DNA from: Pseudomonas putida W15Oct28
GTDB taxonomy: Bacteria; Pseudomonadota; Gammaproteobacteria; Pseudomonadales; Pseudomonadaceae
Direction of reading: 5' to 3'
Assembly: GCF_000708715.2 (NCBI RefSeq)
Contig: NZ_JENB01000001.1
Location: 124,001 to 188,000, forward strand
DNA: 64,000 nucleotides
The position numbers and the translations under genes were made by a program. Shown piece after piece: positions 7,993 through 16,958 of the stretch. Position 1 is the stretch's first letter. Each line of letters begins with the position of its first letter. Below the pieces are notes generated by a model. It saw nothing but the letters and a program-made list of their open reading frames with translations, was not told the DNA's origin and searched no databases.

Positions 7993-9222
7993 TCAGTCGA
8001 CGAGGATCTTCGGGTTGGAGCTGCCCCATACGGTGTACAGGTCGGCCAGCAGTGCGCCGTTGATTTCTTCCATCTCGGCCTGGGTGATTTCGCCTCCGGC
8101 CTGCGTGCCGAACAGCACCACTTCGTTGCCACCCTTCACGTCCGGGAAGTCGGTGACATCAACCATCAGCGTGTTCATCGACACCTTGCCCACCACCGGT
8201 ATGCGGTGGCCGTTGATCAGCACATGGCCCTTGTTGGTGAACACCCGGCGATAGCCATCGGAATAGCCGACGGTGATGTTGGCCAGGCGCGAATCACGGG
8301 CCAGGGTGAAGGTGCGGTCGTAGCCGACAGTGTTGCCGGCCGGATAACTGTGCACCGCTGCCACGTGTGACTTGAACTGCATGGCGCGTTTGTATTCGGT
8401 GCGCGCCGGCACGGTGTCACCGAACAGCGCGCCACCGGTGCGTACCATGTCCAGGCGCGCCTCCGGCACCTCCAGGGTCGCGAACGAGTTGGCGGCGTGC
8501 AGGGTGAGCTTGCTGCGGTCGAGTTTTGCGTGCTTGATCAACCAGTCGGTCTGCTCGTTGAAGGCCGTCAGGCCCTTGCGCACATCGTCCTTGTCTTCCA
8601 CGGCGAAGTGGGTCATCAGCGCGACCAGCTTGAGGTGCTTCTGGTCGGTGATCTGCAGCGCTTCGCCACGACCGGACCAGGTGGCCATCTCCACCCCGTT
8701 GCGGCTCATGCCGCTGGAGTTGAGCGCCATGTGAATGCGCAGCGTCTTGCCGTGGCGCGCGGCGATGGCATCGACCTGGCGGGCGAATTCGGCGCTGCCC
8801 ACCAGCTCTTCCATGTCGTATTGCAAGGCGTCTTCCAGCTCGCTGAGACTGGCCAGGCGCACCCGTACCAGTTGCCCGGTGAAGCCACTGGCGCGCACCA
8901 CGCGGGCCTCCTCGTTGCTGGCCACCGCCACGCAGGGCACGCCCTGGGCGATGATCGACGGCATTACCAAGCCGATACCGTGGCCATAGGCATCGGCCTT
9001 GAGCACGGCACACAGCTTGGACTTGCCGGCCAGCTCGGCCTGCAGGGTGCGGATGTTGTGCTGCAGGGCGCTGGCGCTGATTTCGACCCAGGCGTTGCTG
9101 TTTTGCACGGTCAGGGCGTTGGTACCGTTGTCCATCGACAGCGGGGGGGCGGCATACAGTGGGGCTTGGCCGGTGATCAGCAGGGCCAGGGATGCGGCCA
9201 GAAGTGAACGGCGAAATGGCAT
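7993..9222 (-). CDS. alr: Periplasmic broad-specificity amino acid racemase (Alr/Bsr type)
   Basis: A 409-residue PLP racemase of the alanine racemase fold III family. The first 24 residues are a Sec signal peptide (R-R-S-L-L-A-A-S-L-A-L-L-I-T-G...Y-A-A), unusual for a cell-wall alanine racemase but typical of the periplasmic broad-specificity racemases of P. putida that act on lysine and arginine. The PLP lysine lies in L-K-A-D-A-Y-G-H-G-I and the opposing catalytic tyrosine in V-G-Y-D-R-T-F. In this operon it would interconvert D- and L-arginine or lysine before uptake, feeding AruH. Spacing is 34 bases from aruI and 24 to aruH. Confidence 0.9.
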   Translation of the reverse strand: MPFRRSLLAASLALLITGQAPLYAAPPLSMDNGTNALTVQNSNAWVEISASALQHNIRTLQAELAGKSKLCAVLKADAYGHGIGLVMPSIIAQGVPCVAVASNEEARVVRASGFTGQLVRVRLASLSELEDALQYDMEELVGSAEFARQVDAIAARHGKTLRIHMALNSSGMSRNGVEMATWSGRGEALQITDQKHLKLVALMTHFAVEDKDDVRKGLTAFNEQTDWLIKHAKLDRSKLTLHAANSFATLEVPEARLDMVRTGGALFGDTVPARTEYKRAMQFKSHVAAVHSYPAGNTVGYDRTFTLARDSRLANITVGYSDGYRRVFTNKGHVLINGHRIPVVGKVSMNTLMVDVTDFPDVKGGNEVVLFGTQAGGEITQAEMEEINGALLADLYTVWGSSNPKILVD

Positions 9223-9256
9223 GTGGGTTTCTCTTGTTCTTGTCGTTGTGCGCGCC

Positions 9257-10864
9257 TTAACAGACGCTGGTGTGTTTGAGTTCGATAAAGGTCACGCCGG
9301 GTGTGGCGAAACCGCTGGCCAGGTCGGCCTGCAGCGCGTCCAGGTCACGCGGCTGGCGCACCGCGCAACCAAAGGCACGGGCCAAGCCGATGAAATCGGG
9401 GTTGCGCGGCAGCACGCCAACCGGCTCGATGTTCAGGCCGAGCATGTCATCGCGGATCTGGCCGAGGGCGTCGTTGTTCCACAACAGCACCACCAACGGC
9501 CGGTCCAGCTCCTCTACGGCCGTGGCCAGCTCCTGGGCGGTATAAAGGAAACCGCCGTCGCCCACCAGCACCAGGCCCGGGCGATGGTCGGTGGCGAGCA
9601 TGCCGCCGATGCCGGCCGGCAGGCCGTAGCCGAGTGTGCCGTAGCCGGTAGGATGCAGCCAGCTGCGCGGCGCCCGGCTGGCGAAGGCGTAGTTGCCGGT
9701 GTAGGCCAGTTGGGTCATATCGCTGCTGATGAACGCGTCGTCGGGCAGCACGGCGGCAATGCGGTCAAGAATCGCCTGATGGGTGGCCTGCAACGGTGCA
9801 TGCCCGTTGCGGATGGCCTGGCGCAGGTTGCGCACCGTTTCGCTGGCCTGGGCCGGGTCTCGGTCGAGTGCTGGCAGGTGTTCGAGCAAGCCGGCCAGGG
9901 TTTGCCGGGCATCACCCTGCAAGGCAATGGCACAGGGGTAGAAGTCGTTGAACTTGCGCGGGTCGATGTCCACGCGCAATAGCTCGCCAGTGATCGGCAG
10001 GCGCTCGCGCCAGAAATCGGTGTCGGCCATTTCGGTGCCCACGGCCAGTACCACATCAGCCTCGCTGATCAACTGCCAGCCAGGTTCCACGCACAGGCTG
10101 GAACCGGCATTCAGGGGCGCCTGCGGCGGCAGCAGGCCCTTGCCGGCCACGCTGGTGAACACCGGTGCCGCCAGCCGGGCGCTCAACTGCGCCAGCTGCT
10201 CGGCCGCGTGCAGCGCACCACCACCGGCGATGATCATCGGCCGCTTGGCCGCTGCCAGCCTCAGCGCAGCCTGGTCGAGGGTTTCGCGGCACGGCAGGCC
10301 ACGCTCGGGGCGGTGCACCACCTCATCACTCCAGTCGCGGCTGACAGGGGCAGCCAGCACGTCCAGCGGCACCGAAATGTGCACCGGGCGCGGCCGTTCG
10401 CTGTCGAACACGGCCCAGGCGCGGGCAATCAGCTCGGGCAGGTCGTCGCCGCGCAACGCCACGGCCGAGAACGCGGTAATCGGCGCAGTCATGGCGCGCT
10501 GGTCCTGGGTTTCGTGCAGGCAGCCCCAACCCTTGCCCAGGCTGGCGGTATGGTTGACGCTGGAAATCACCAGCATCGGGATGGAATCGGCATAGCCCTG
10601 GCCGATGGCGGTGGCGGCGTTGGTCACCCCCGGGCCGGTGATGACGAAGCACACCCCCGGCTTGCCGCTCACCCGCGCATAGCCGTCAGCCATGAAACCG
10701 GCGCCCTGCTCGTGGCGGGTCAGCACATGGCGAATACCGCTGCCCGGCAGGCCACGGTACAGCTCCAGGGTGTGCACCCCGGGGATGCCGAACACGGTCT
10801 GCACGCCGTAGTTGGCCAACAGGCGCACCAGCGCCTGGCCGGCAGTCAGGGTAAGGTCATTCAT
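9257..10864 (-). CDS. aruI: 2-ketoarginine decarboxylase AruI (TPP-dependent)
   Basis: A 535-residue enzyme of the acetolactate synthase/pyruvate decarboxylase superfamily with the three usual domains. The N-terminal pyrimidine-binding domain carries the catalytic glutamate in R-H-E-Q-G-A-G-F-M-A-D-G-Y-A-R. The C-terminal domain carries the TPP/Mg motif G-D-G-G-F...N-N. AruI decarboxylates 2-ketoarginine to 4-guanidinobutyraldehyde. Automated annotation often calls it acetolactate synthase large subunit; no small subunit is nearby and the context is aruH. An AAGGAG site precedes the ATG, which overlaps the end of the acyl-CoA synthetase gene by eight bases. Confidence 0.9.
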   Translation of the reverse strand: MNDLTLTAGQALVRLLANYGVQTVFGIPGVHTLELYRGLPGSGIRHVLTRHEQGAGFMADGYARVSGKPGVCFVITGPGVTNAATAIGQGYADSIPMLVISSVNHTASLGKGWGCLHETQDQRAMTAPITAFSAVALRGDDLPELIARAWAVFDSERPRPVHISVPLDVLAAPVSRDWSDEVVHRPERGLPCRETLDQAALRLAAAKRPMIIAGGGALHAAEQLAQLSARLAAPVFTSVAGKGLLPPQAPLNAGSSLCVEPGWQLISEADVVLAVGTEMADTDFWRERLPITGELLRVDIDPRKFNDFYPCAIALQGDARQTLAGLLEHLPALDRDPAQASETVRNLRQAIRNGHAPLQATHQAILDRIAAVLPDDAFISSDMTQLAYTGNYAFASRAPRSWLHPTGYGTLGYGLPAGIGGMLATDHRPGLVLVGDGGFLYTAQELATAVEELDRPLVVLLWNNDALGQIRDDMLGLNIEPVGVLPRNPDFIGLARAFGCAVRQPRDLDALQADLASGFATPGVTFIELKHTSVC

Positions 10865-12974
10865 GTCGTTCTCCTTGCGCCTGGCCGAGGCGGATCAGCG
10901 CGTCGACCGCGGTGGTGCCGTGGGCACCGACCATCAATGGGTTCACATCCAGCTCCAGCAGCTGCCCGGCGTTTTCGCAGGCGTAATCGGCCACCGCGCG
11001 GATGGCCGCCACCAAGGCGTCGAGGTCGGCGGCCGGGCGGCCACGGAAGCCTTGCAGCAAGCTGGCGCTGCGCAGGTTGAGCAGTGCGGCGCGGATGGCG
11101 CTGTCGGTGGTGGGCAGCAACAGGCTGACACTGTCCTTGAGCAGTTCGACCAGTACACCACCGGCACCAATCACCAGGGCCAGGGCAAAGTCGGGTTCAC
11201 GTTTGATGCCCACTATCAGCTCGGCCAGCGGCGGCTCTGCCATGGGTTCGAGCAGTACCTGGTCGAACGCGACGTGCGGGGCGTAGGCTGCGATGCGCTG
11301 GCGCATCTGCACCAGTGCGGCTTCCAGGGCGGCGGCATCGCGCAGGTTCAGCGCCACCGCACCGGCCTCGGTCTTGTGCGGCAGCTGTGCGCTGACCGCC
11401 TTCATTACCAGCGGGTAACCCACGCGGGCGGCGTCTGCCACGGCGCGCCCGGGCGTACTCAGCAGGCCCGCTGGCACCGGCAAGCCGAAGGCGCGCAGGG
11501 CTTGCTTGGATTGCCATTCGTCCAGCAACCGGCTTTCGCCCGTGAGGGCCTGCGGGCACAGCGGTATCCGTGCAGCCTCGCCCTGCTCCAGCAACCGCTG
11601 GCGGTTGCGTTGATAAGAGACAATCCGGCCCCACGCAGCCAGCCCGTCTTCCACGCCCTGCAGCGCGGCGATGCCCCGGGCATGCAGGCGCTCACGCGCA
11701 CTGGCGGGCAGCAGCTCCGGGAAGGCGGAGGTGACAAAACCGATCTTGCCGTGACGCTCCAGCGCATCGCAGTACAGCGCCAACAGCAGGTCGCACTCCT
11801 TGCGCTCGCCAGTGACCGCCGCCGGATAGTCCAGCACCAGCATGGCGGCATCAGCTGCCCCGCTCAGCGTGCTGTCGAGCATGCGTTGCAGCGCCGCTTC
11901 ATCGCCCCAGATGGCAGTGGTGAAATCAAGCGGGTTGACCAGGTTGGCATAGGCCGGCAGCACTTCGGCCAGTGCCGTCACCTGCCCTTGTTCAAGCTTG
12001 GGCAGGTGTAAATGGTTGCGTTCGGCATAATCGGCGATCAGGCCAGCATCGCCGCCTGAACAGGCCAGCGCGATCAGTTCGCCATCTGCCGGCAAGCGCC
12101 CGCAAGCGGCGGCCTTGAGCGTTTCGACAAAGCTCACCGGGCCGCTGACGCGGATCACGCCCAGCCGCTGGAACAGGCTGTCGTACAAGGCATCGGAGCC
12201 GGACAACGAGCTGGTGTGGCTGAGCGCCAGTTCAGCGCCGATCTGCGACACGCCAGTCTTCAGGGCAATGATCGGCGTGCCCTGCTGCAGCGCCTTGTGC
12301 GCGGCGCGTGCAAAACCCGGCACGTTCTTCAAGCCTTCCAGGTGCAGCCCGATGGCCGTTACCCGTGGGTCGTCGAGCAGCACGTCCATCAGCTCGGCCA
12401 CGCCCAGTTGCGCCTGGTTGCCGACCGATGCCATGTAGGCCACCGGCAGCGAGCGGTCGCTCATGGACAGGTTGTAGGCAAAGTTGCCGCTCTGGGTGAG
12501 GATCGCCACGCCCTTCTCCACCTGCTGGCCACCATGGGCCACCGGCCACAGGGCTGCACCGTGCAGGTAGTCGAGCAGGCCATAGCAGTTGGGGCCGAGC
12601 AGGGCCATGTTGCCGGCCGCAGCGAGCAGGCGCAGCTGCAACTGGCGGCCCTCTTCGCCGCTTTCGGCAAAGCCGGAGGCATAGCAGATGGCACCACCGG
12701 CGCCACGCGCGGCCAGTTCGGCAACGCATTGCAAGGTCAGCTCACGGTTGGTGGCGATGAACACCGCGTCCGGGGCGTAAGGCAAGTCGGCCACGCGGGC
12801 CACGCACGGGATGCCCTCCAGGCTTTCATGCTGCGGGTTGACCAGCCACAGCTCGCCGCCAAAGCCACCTTCGGCGCAGCGCTTGAGCGCCCGCGCCATG
12901 CTGCGCCCGCCAACGAAGGCCAGGTGCCGGGGCGCCAGCAGGCGCTTGAGGTTGTCACGAATCGATTGCGACAT
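10857..12974 (-). CDS. Acetyl-CoA synthetase (ADP-forming)-type acyl-CoA synthetase
   Basis: A 705-residue protein with a CoA-binding Rossmann domain first (L-A-F-V-G-G-R-S and W-L-V-N-P-Q-H-E), a succinyl-CoA-synthetase-like flavodoxin domain in the middle, and an ATP-grasp domain at the end (G-Y-P-L-V-M-K-A-V-S, then L-E-L-D-V-N-P-L-M-V). This is the NDP-forming acyl-CoA synthetase architecture. The open frame extends to 13355, but the first 127 residues are low-complexity and overlap the acyl-CoA dehydrogenase gene. The ATG at 12974 follows AGGAG with a proper gap. It likely activates a carboxylate from the arginine branch, possibly 4-guanidinobutyrate; that substrate is inferred. Confidence 0.88.
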   Translation of the reverse strand: MSQSIRDNLKRLLAPRHLAFVGGRSMARALKRCAEGGFGGELWLVNPQHESLEGIPCVARVADLPYAPDAVFIATNRELTLQCVAELAARGAGGAICYASGFAESGEEGRQLQLRLLAAAGNMALLGPNCYGLLDYLHGAALWPVAHGGQQVEKGVAILTQSGNFAYNLSMSDRSLPVAYMASVGNQAQLGVAELMDVLLDDPRVTAIGLHLEGLKNVPGFARAAHKALQQGTPIIALKTGVSQIGAELALSHTSSLSGSDALYDSLFQRLGVIRVSGPVSFVETLKAAACGRLPADGELIALACSGGDAGLIADYAERNHLHLPKLEQGQVTALAEVLPAYANLVNPLDFTTAIWGDEAALQRMLDSTLSGAADAAMLVLDYPAAVTGERKECDLLLALYCDALERHGKIGFVTSAFPELLPASARERLHARGIAALQGVEDGLAAWGRIVSYQRNRQRLLEQGEAARIPLCPQALTGESRLLDEWQSKQALRAFGLPVPAGLLSTPGRAVADAARVGYPLVMKAVSAQLPHKTEAGAVALNLRDAAALEAALVQMRQRIAAYAPHVAFDQVLLEPMAEPPLAELIVGIKREPDFALALVIGAGGVLVELLKDSVSLLLPTTDSAIRAALLNLRSASLLQGFRGRPAADLDALVAAIRAVADYACENAGQLLELDVNPLMVGAHGTTAVDALIRLGQAQGERHE

Positions 12975-12991
12975 GGGTGTTCTCCTGGCGC

Positions 12992-14152
12992 TCAGCGCAG
13001 CAGCGGGCGCAGCAGTTCGCGGGCGATGATGTGCCGCTGGATTTCCGAGGTGCCCTCCCAGATGCGCTCGATACGCGCGTTGCGCCAGATGCGCTCGACC
13101 GGCCCTTCGTCCATCAGGCCCATGCCACCGAAGAGCTGCACGGCTTCGTCGGCCACCTTGCCCAGCACTTCGCTGGCAAACAGCTTGGCCATGCCGGCTT
13201 CGCCGTCGGTCATGCTGCCCTGGTCCATCTTCCAGGCGGTGTGCAGGGTGAGCATTTCGGCGGCGCGGATCTGCGTGGCCATGTCGGCCAGCTTGAACGA
13301 CACGCCCTGGTAGCTGCCGATGGGCTGGCCAAACTGCTTGCGGTCGGCGGCCCATTGCAGCGACAGGTCGAGGGCGCGTTGGGCCTGGCCCACGCAGTTG
13401 GCGGCAACCATCACACGGCCGGCGGTGAGCCAGGCGTTGGCCACTTCCCAGCCCTTGCCGACCTCGCCCAGCACCTTGCTGGCCGGCACCCGGCAGTCAT
13501 CGAAGAACAGCTCATAGGTGTGGTAGCCACGGTTGCTCACGCACTTGGGGCCGCGGCGGATGGTCATGCCCGGTGTGCCACGGTCGACCAGCAGCGCCGT
13601 GACCGCATTGCGCTTGCGCCCGTTGTGCTCGTAGGTGTCGGTGACCGCGAAGACGATGGCGAAATCGGCGTGGCCGGCGTGGCTGATAAAGTGCTTGCTG
13701 CCGTTGATGACAAAGTCGTCGCCCTGGCGCACGGCGCGGGTCTTGATGGCGTTGGCATCGGAGCCGGCACCCGGCTCGGTGAGGGCGAAGCAGTCGGTTT
13801 TCTCGCCCTGCACGCAAGGCAGCAGGTAGTCGTTGATCTGCTCGTCCTTGCAGGCCATGAGGATTTTCGACGGGCGTGCGACAAACACGTGCAGCGCCCA
13901 GGACACCTTGGACAGCTCGCGTTCGATCAGCGCCTGGGACAGGTAGTCCAGGCCACCGCCGCCGACTTCCTCGGGCATGTTGAAGGCATAGAACCCGGCA
14001 GCGATGGCCTTGCCCCGGATGTGCGCGGCCAGCTCAGGCGACACGGCATCGGCGCGGTCTACCGCTTCCTCATGGGGCAGCAGCTCTTTGGCAACAAAGC
14101 TGCGTACCGCTTCCACCAACATTTCTTGTTCTTGGGTCAGTTGGAAATTCAT
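12992..14152 (-). CDS. Acyl-CoA dehydrogenase
   Basis: A 386-residue FAD enzyme of normal length. It shows the substrate/FAD signature A-L-T-E-P-G-A-G-S-D-A near 125-135, the helix D-R-K-Q-F-G-Q-P-I in the C-terminal half, and the catalytic base glutamate in I-W-E-G-T-S-E-I-Q-R near the end. It would introduce the alpha-beta double bond into an acyl-CoA and pass electrons to ETF. It is flanked by the synthetase (17 bases downstream) and the hydratase (32 bases upstream) in the same operon. P. aeruginosa also keeps an acyl-CoA dehydrogenase next to aruHI. The acyl chain is unknown. Confidence 0.9.
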   Translation of the reverse strand: MNFQLTQEQEMLVEAVRSFVAKELLPHEEAVDRADAVSPELAAHIRGKAIAAGFYAFNMPEEVGGGGLDYLSQALIERELSKVSWALHVFVARPSKILMACKDEQINDYLLPCVQGEKTDCFALTEPGAGSDANAIKTRAVRQGDDFVINGSKHFISHAGHADFAIVFAVTDTYEHNGRKRNAVTALLVDRGTPGMTIRRGPKCVSNRGYHTYELFFDDCRVPASKVLGEVGKGWEVANAWLTAGRVMVAANCVGQAQRALDLSLQWAADRKQFGQPIGSYQGVSFKLADMATQIRAAEMLTLHTAWKMDQGSMTDGEAGMAKLFASEVLGKVADEAVQLFGGMGLMDEGPVERIWRNARIERIWEGTSEIQRHIIARELLRPLLR

Positions 14153-14184
14153 CTGCGAAGGTCCTGGTCAGGGTCGGTATCGGG

Positions 14185-14979
14185 TTACTGGCCGGTAAAA
14201 CGGGGGGCGCGGCGTTCAACCGAGGCTTGCAGCGCCTCGGCGCCATCCTGGCTGCGGCCGCACAGCAGGCCGGCGTGGCGCTCGGCTTCCAGCTGCTCGG
14301 CCAGGGTGCGGTGGGCGCCGTCGCGGATCAGCTGCTTGGTCTGCGCGTAGGCGAACGTCGGGCCATTGGCCAGGCGCCCGGCCAACTCGGCCGCCACGGC
14401 GGGCAGTTGCTCGTCGGCGCAGACTTCGCTGACCAGCCCGGCCGCCAGGGCGCGCTCGGCACCCCACAGTTCATCGAGGAACAACAAACGCATGGCCTGC
14501 TCGCTGCCAATCAGCCGTGGCAGGTGCCAGCTGGCGCCGGCATCGGGGCTGTAGCCCATGCTGGTGTAGCCGGCCTTGAAGCGCGCAGAGGCGGCGGCGA
14601 TACGCAGGTCGCAGCACAGGCTGAGGTCCATGCCACCGCCCACGGCGGTACCGTTGATGGCGGCGATGGTGGGCTTGTCGAGGCTGTGCAGGCGCAACAT
14701 CAGGGCGTGGGCGGTTTCGGTCCAGCCGTAGCTTTCCAGGGTGCCTGCGGCTTCGGCGGCAGCCCATTCGGCCAGGTCGGCACCGGCGCAGAAGGTGCGG
14801 CCGCTGCCAGTGAGCACCACCACGCGCACGGCCGGGTCGGCGTTATGGCTGTCGAGCAAGGCGTGCAGTTGCTTGAGGGTGGGGATGTCCAGCGCGTTGC
14901 GCTGCTCTGGGCGGTTGAGGGTGATCCAGGCAACGCCGGCTTCGACCTTGCTCAACAGTGACGACGACGGGGTGGTCAT
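14185..14979 (-). CDS. Enoyl-CoA hydratase/isomerase (crotonase family)
   Basis: A 264-residue crotonase-fold protein. Oxyanion-hole elements are visible in C-A-G-A-D-L-A-E-W and in N-G-T-A-V-G-G-G-M-D-L-S-L-C-C-D. In the second motif the first catalytic-glutamate position of classical hydratases is not obvious, so an isomerase or hydrolase role is possible. The frame is open to 15051; the ATG at 14979 has GAGG seven bases ahead and starts the recognisable domain, so it is used. It is the first gene of the eight-gene leftward operon, and the promoter should lie in the 376 bases upstream. Confidence 0.85.
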   Translation of the reverse strand: MTTPSSSLLSKVEAGVAWITLNRPEQRNALDIPTLKQLHALLDSHNADPAVRVVVLTGSGRTFCAGADLAEWAAAEAAGTLESYGWTETAHALMLRLHSLDKPTIAAINGTAVGGGMDLSLCCDLRIAAASARFKAGYTSMGYSPDAGASWHLPRLIGSEQAMRLLFLDELWGAERALAAGLVSEVCADEQLPAVAAELAGRLANGPTFAYAQTKQLIRDGAHRTLAEQLEAERHAGLLCGRSQDGAEALQASVERRAPRFTGQ

Positions 14980-15355
14980 GGGGGGCCTCGGTGTTGTTGT
15001 GATGGTTTTGGGAGGGCTTGATGAGGGAGATACTAAACGAGTGTTCAACAAGGCGGCAATTGTCGGGGGGTTGGCCTGTAACAGCCTTCGAAACCTACCT
15101 AACCTATTGTTTTTTAAAAAGTTTATTTATTTTTATGACCGTGGATTTCGGGGTGATTGTTACAACTTTGTACAACTGGGAGATTGCCGGGGGCGCTTTG
15201 CGCCCCTTTCGCGACACAAGGCCGCTCCTACAAGAGACCGCGTGAGGCAGGACCTGCGTGAACGCTGGTCGGACCTGCGCGAAATCCTGTAGGAGCGGCC
15301 TTGTGTCGCGATGGGCCGCTAAGCGGCCCCGGCAATCTTCAGCCCAACACCGCAA
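14980..15355. other. Intergenic region upstream of the aru operon
   Basis: It separates the start of the hydratase gene (leftward) from the end of the permease gene (leftward). The part nearest the operon, up to about 15180, contains an AT-rich stretch (15105-15140) that could hold the operon promoter. The remainder is an inverted pair of the dispersed repeat (15186-15336). No gene is supported here. Confidence 0.6.
15186..15336. repeat. Inverted pair of the GAGCGGCCTTGTGTCG intergenic repeat
   Basis: Left arm 15186-15232 and right arm about 15287-15336 are inverted copies of the same element. Each has the outer TAGGAGCGGCC end, the TTGTGTCGCGA core and an inner GGGCGC/GCGCCC-type hairpin. 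About 55 unrelated bases separate the arms. This paired REP-like arrangement recurs at several other places in the window. Confidence 0.85.
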
Positions 15356-16762
15356 TCAAACCCCTGGCGCGCTCGGCTCAAAGGCCCCCTGCCGACGGCG
15401 GTTGACGAAGAAGTACGCCGCGTAGCACAGGGCAATGAACCCAAAGCCCCAGTACAACGACGGCCGCTGGGTTTCATCCAGCGCCAGGAACACGAACAGC
15501 GAGCTGCACAGGGTGATGCACAGCAGCGGCACCAGTGGGTACAGCGGCGCCCTGTACTTCAGGTCCTGCAGCTGCCCGCCTTCACGCAGGTAGGCCTGGC
15601 GGAAGCGGTACTGCGCCAGGGCGATGACGATCCAGGTCACGGTGCCGGACATGCCGCTCACCGCCATCAGCACCATGAACAGGGTGTCGGCGGCAATGAA
15701 GCTGGTCATCAGCGACACCAGGGCAAAGCACAGGGTGATGCTCAGCGCCCGCAGCGGTACGCCGCGCTTGCTCAGCGGTGCCAGGCTTTTCGGCGCCATG
15801 CCGCTCTTGGACATCGCCCAGAGAATGCGCGTAGAGGCATACAGCCCGGAGTTGCCCACCGAAAGGATGGCGGTGAGGATGACGAAGTTCATCACGTCGG
15901 CAGCAAAGGGAATGCCGACCATGTCGAACACCTGCACGAACGGGCTTTCCATCAGCCCGGCCTGCTCGTACGGCACAATGGCCGACAACACGGCAATCGC
16001 CAGCACGTAGAAAATCAGCACGCGAAACACCACGTTGCGCACTGCCCGCGGGATGCTCTTTTCCGGGTGCTCGGTTTCACCGGCCGCCACGCCCATGATT
16101 TCACAGCCCTGGAACGCATAGACCACGGTCATCATCACCGCGAACACTGCCGACAGGCCGTGGGGGAACAGCGACTCGCCCACCAGGTTGTCCAGCATCG
16201 GCGCCGGTGCCCCGCTGCTCAGCGGGATGGCGCCGAAGATCACCAGCAGGCCGATGATGATGAAGCCAACGATGGTCGCCACCTTGATGCCCGAGAACCA
16301 GTACTCGGCCTCGCCAAAAGCGCGAGTGGCCAGGGCGTTGAGGCCGAACAGCACGACCACGAACAGTGCCGACCAGTACCAGATCGGCACCTCGGGGAAC
16401 CAGCGGGTCATCAGCATGCCGGCGGCGGTGAACTCCAGGCCTACGGTTGTGGCCCAGCTCATCCAGTACACCCAGCCGATCATGAAGCCGGTGGCCGGGC
16501 CGATGTACTTCGTGGCATGGGCCTGGAACGAGCCGGACACCGGCATCTGCACCGACAGTTCGCCCAGGCAGACCATCACCAGGTACATCAGCAGGCCGGC
16601 CACCAGGTAGGCCAGGATCGCGCCCACCGGCCCGCCCTGGTTGATGGTCACGCCCGAACCCATGAACAGGCCGGTGCCGATCACCCCACCCAGCGACAGC
16701 ATGAAGATGTGCCGGCTTTTCAGGGCGCGGGTGAGCTGGATTTTTTCAACGGGGTCAGTCAT
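15356..16762 (-). CDS. Amino acid permease, APC superfamily
   Basis: A 468-residue inner-membrane transporter with about twelve hydrophobic segments. The start reads R-A-L-K-S-R-H-I-F-M-L-S-L-G-G-V-I-G-T-G-L-F, the first-helix motif of the AAT group of proton-coupled amino acid permeases. The four extra codons up to 16774 are discarded because the ATG at 16762 has GAGGTG at a suitable distance. Its place between the arginine catabolic operon and aruS, as in P. aeruginosa (permease beside aruS), suggests uptake of arginine, lysine or a related amino acid. Confidence 0.88.
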   Translation of the reverse strand: MTDPVEKIQLTRALKSRHIFMLSLGGVIGTGLFMGSGVTINQGGPVGAILAYLVAGLLMYLVMVCLGELSVQMPVSGSFQAHATKYIGPATGFMIGWVYWMSWATTVGLEFTAAGMLMTRWFPEVPIWYWSALFVVVLFGLNALATRAFGEAEYWFSGIKVATIVGFIIIGLLVIFGAIPLSSGAPAPMLDNLVGESLFPHGLSAVFAVMMTVVYAFQGCEIMGVAAGETEHPEKSIPRAVRNVVFRVLIFYVLAIAVLSAIVPYEQAGLMESPFVQVFDMVGIPFAADVMNFVILTAILSVGNSGLYASTRILWAMSKSGMAPKSLAPLSKRGVPLRALSITLCFALVSLMTSFIAADTLFMVLMAVSGMSGTVTWIVIALAQYRFRQAYLREGGQLQDLKYRAPLYPLVPLLCITLCSSLFVFLALDETQRPSLYWGFGFIALCYAAYFFVNRRRQGAFEPSAPGV

Positions 16763-16842
16763 GGCGCACCTCACCCTTGCGGCAGGTACGTTTGGTGATG
16801 CGAAGGAGGGGCTGAGCGCTACGGCATGTCATTATTCTTGTC

Positions 16843-16893
16843 TCCAATAAGCCTCATGGACCGCGTGCAACACGGTTGCCATCGATTATTGGA
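16843..16893. promoter_or_regulatory. Inverted repeat upstream of the permease, candidate regulator site
   Basis: TCCAATAA (16843-16850) and TTATTGGA (16886-16893) form perfect 8-base inverted arms 35 bases apart, 81-131 bases before the permease ATG. The interval between permease and aruS has no other function. AruR is the obvious candidate regulator; this is inference. Confidence 0.35.
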
Positions 16894-16958
16894 AACGGAT
16901 GTAAGGTGCCGTTGTACGAACGGATCGAAGATGTAAAAAGTCGTAAGTTTTTTGTACG

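Noticed and set aside
12975..13355. N-terminal extension of the acyl-CoA synthetase by 127 residues
   Set aside because: The extension is Arg/His/Ala low-complexity sequence overlapping the acyl-CoA dehydrogenase gene. A good ribosome site supports the ATG at 12974.
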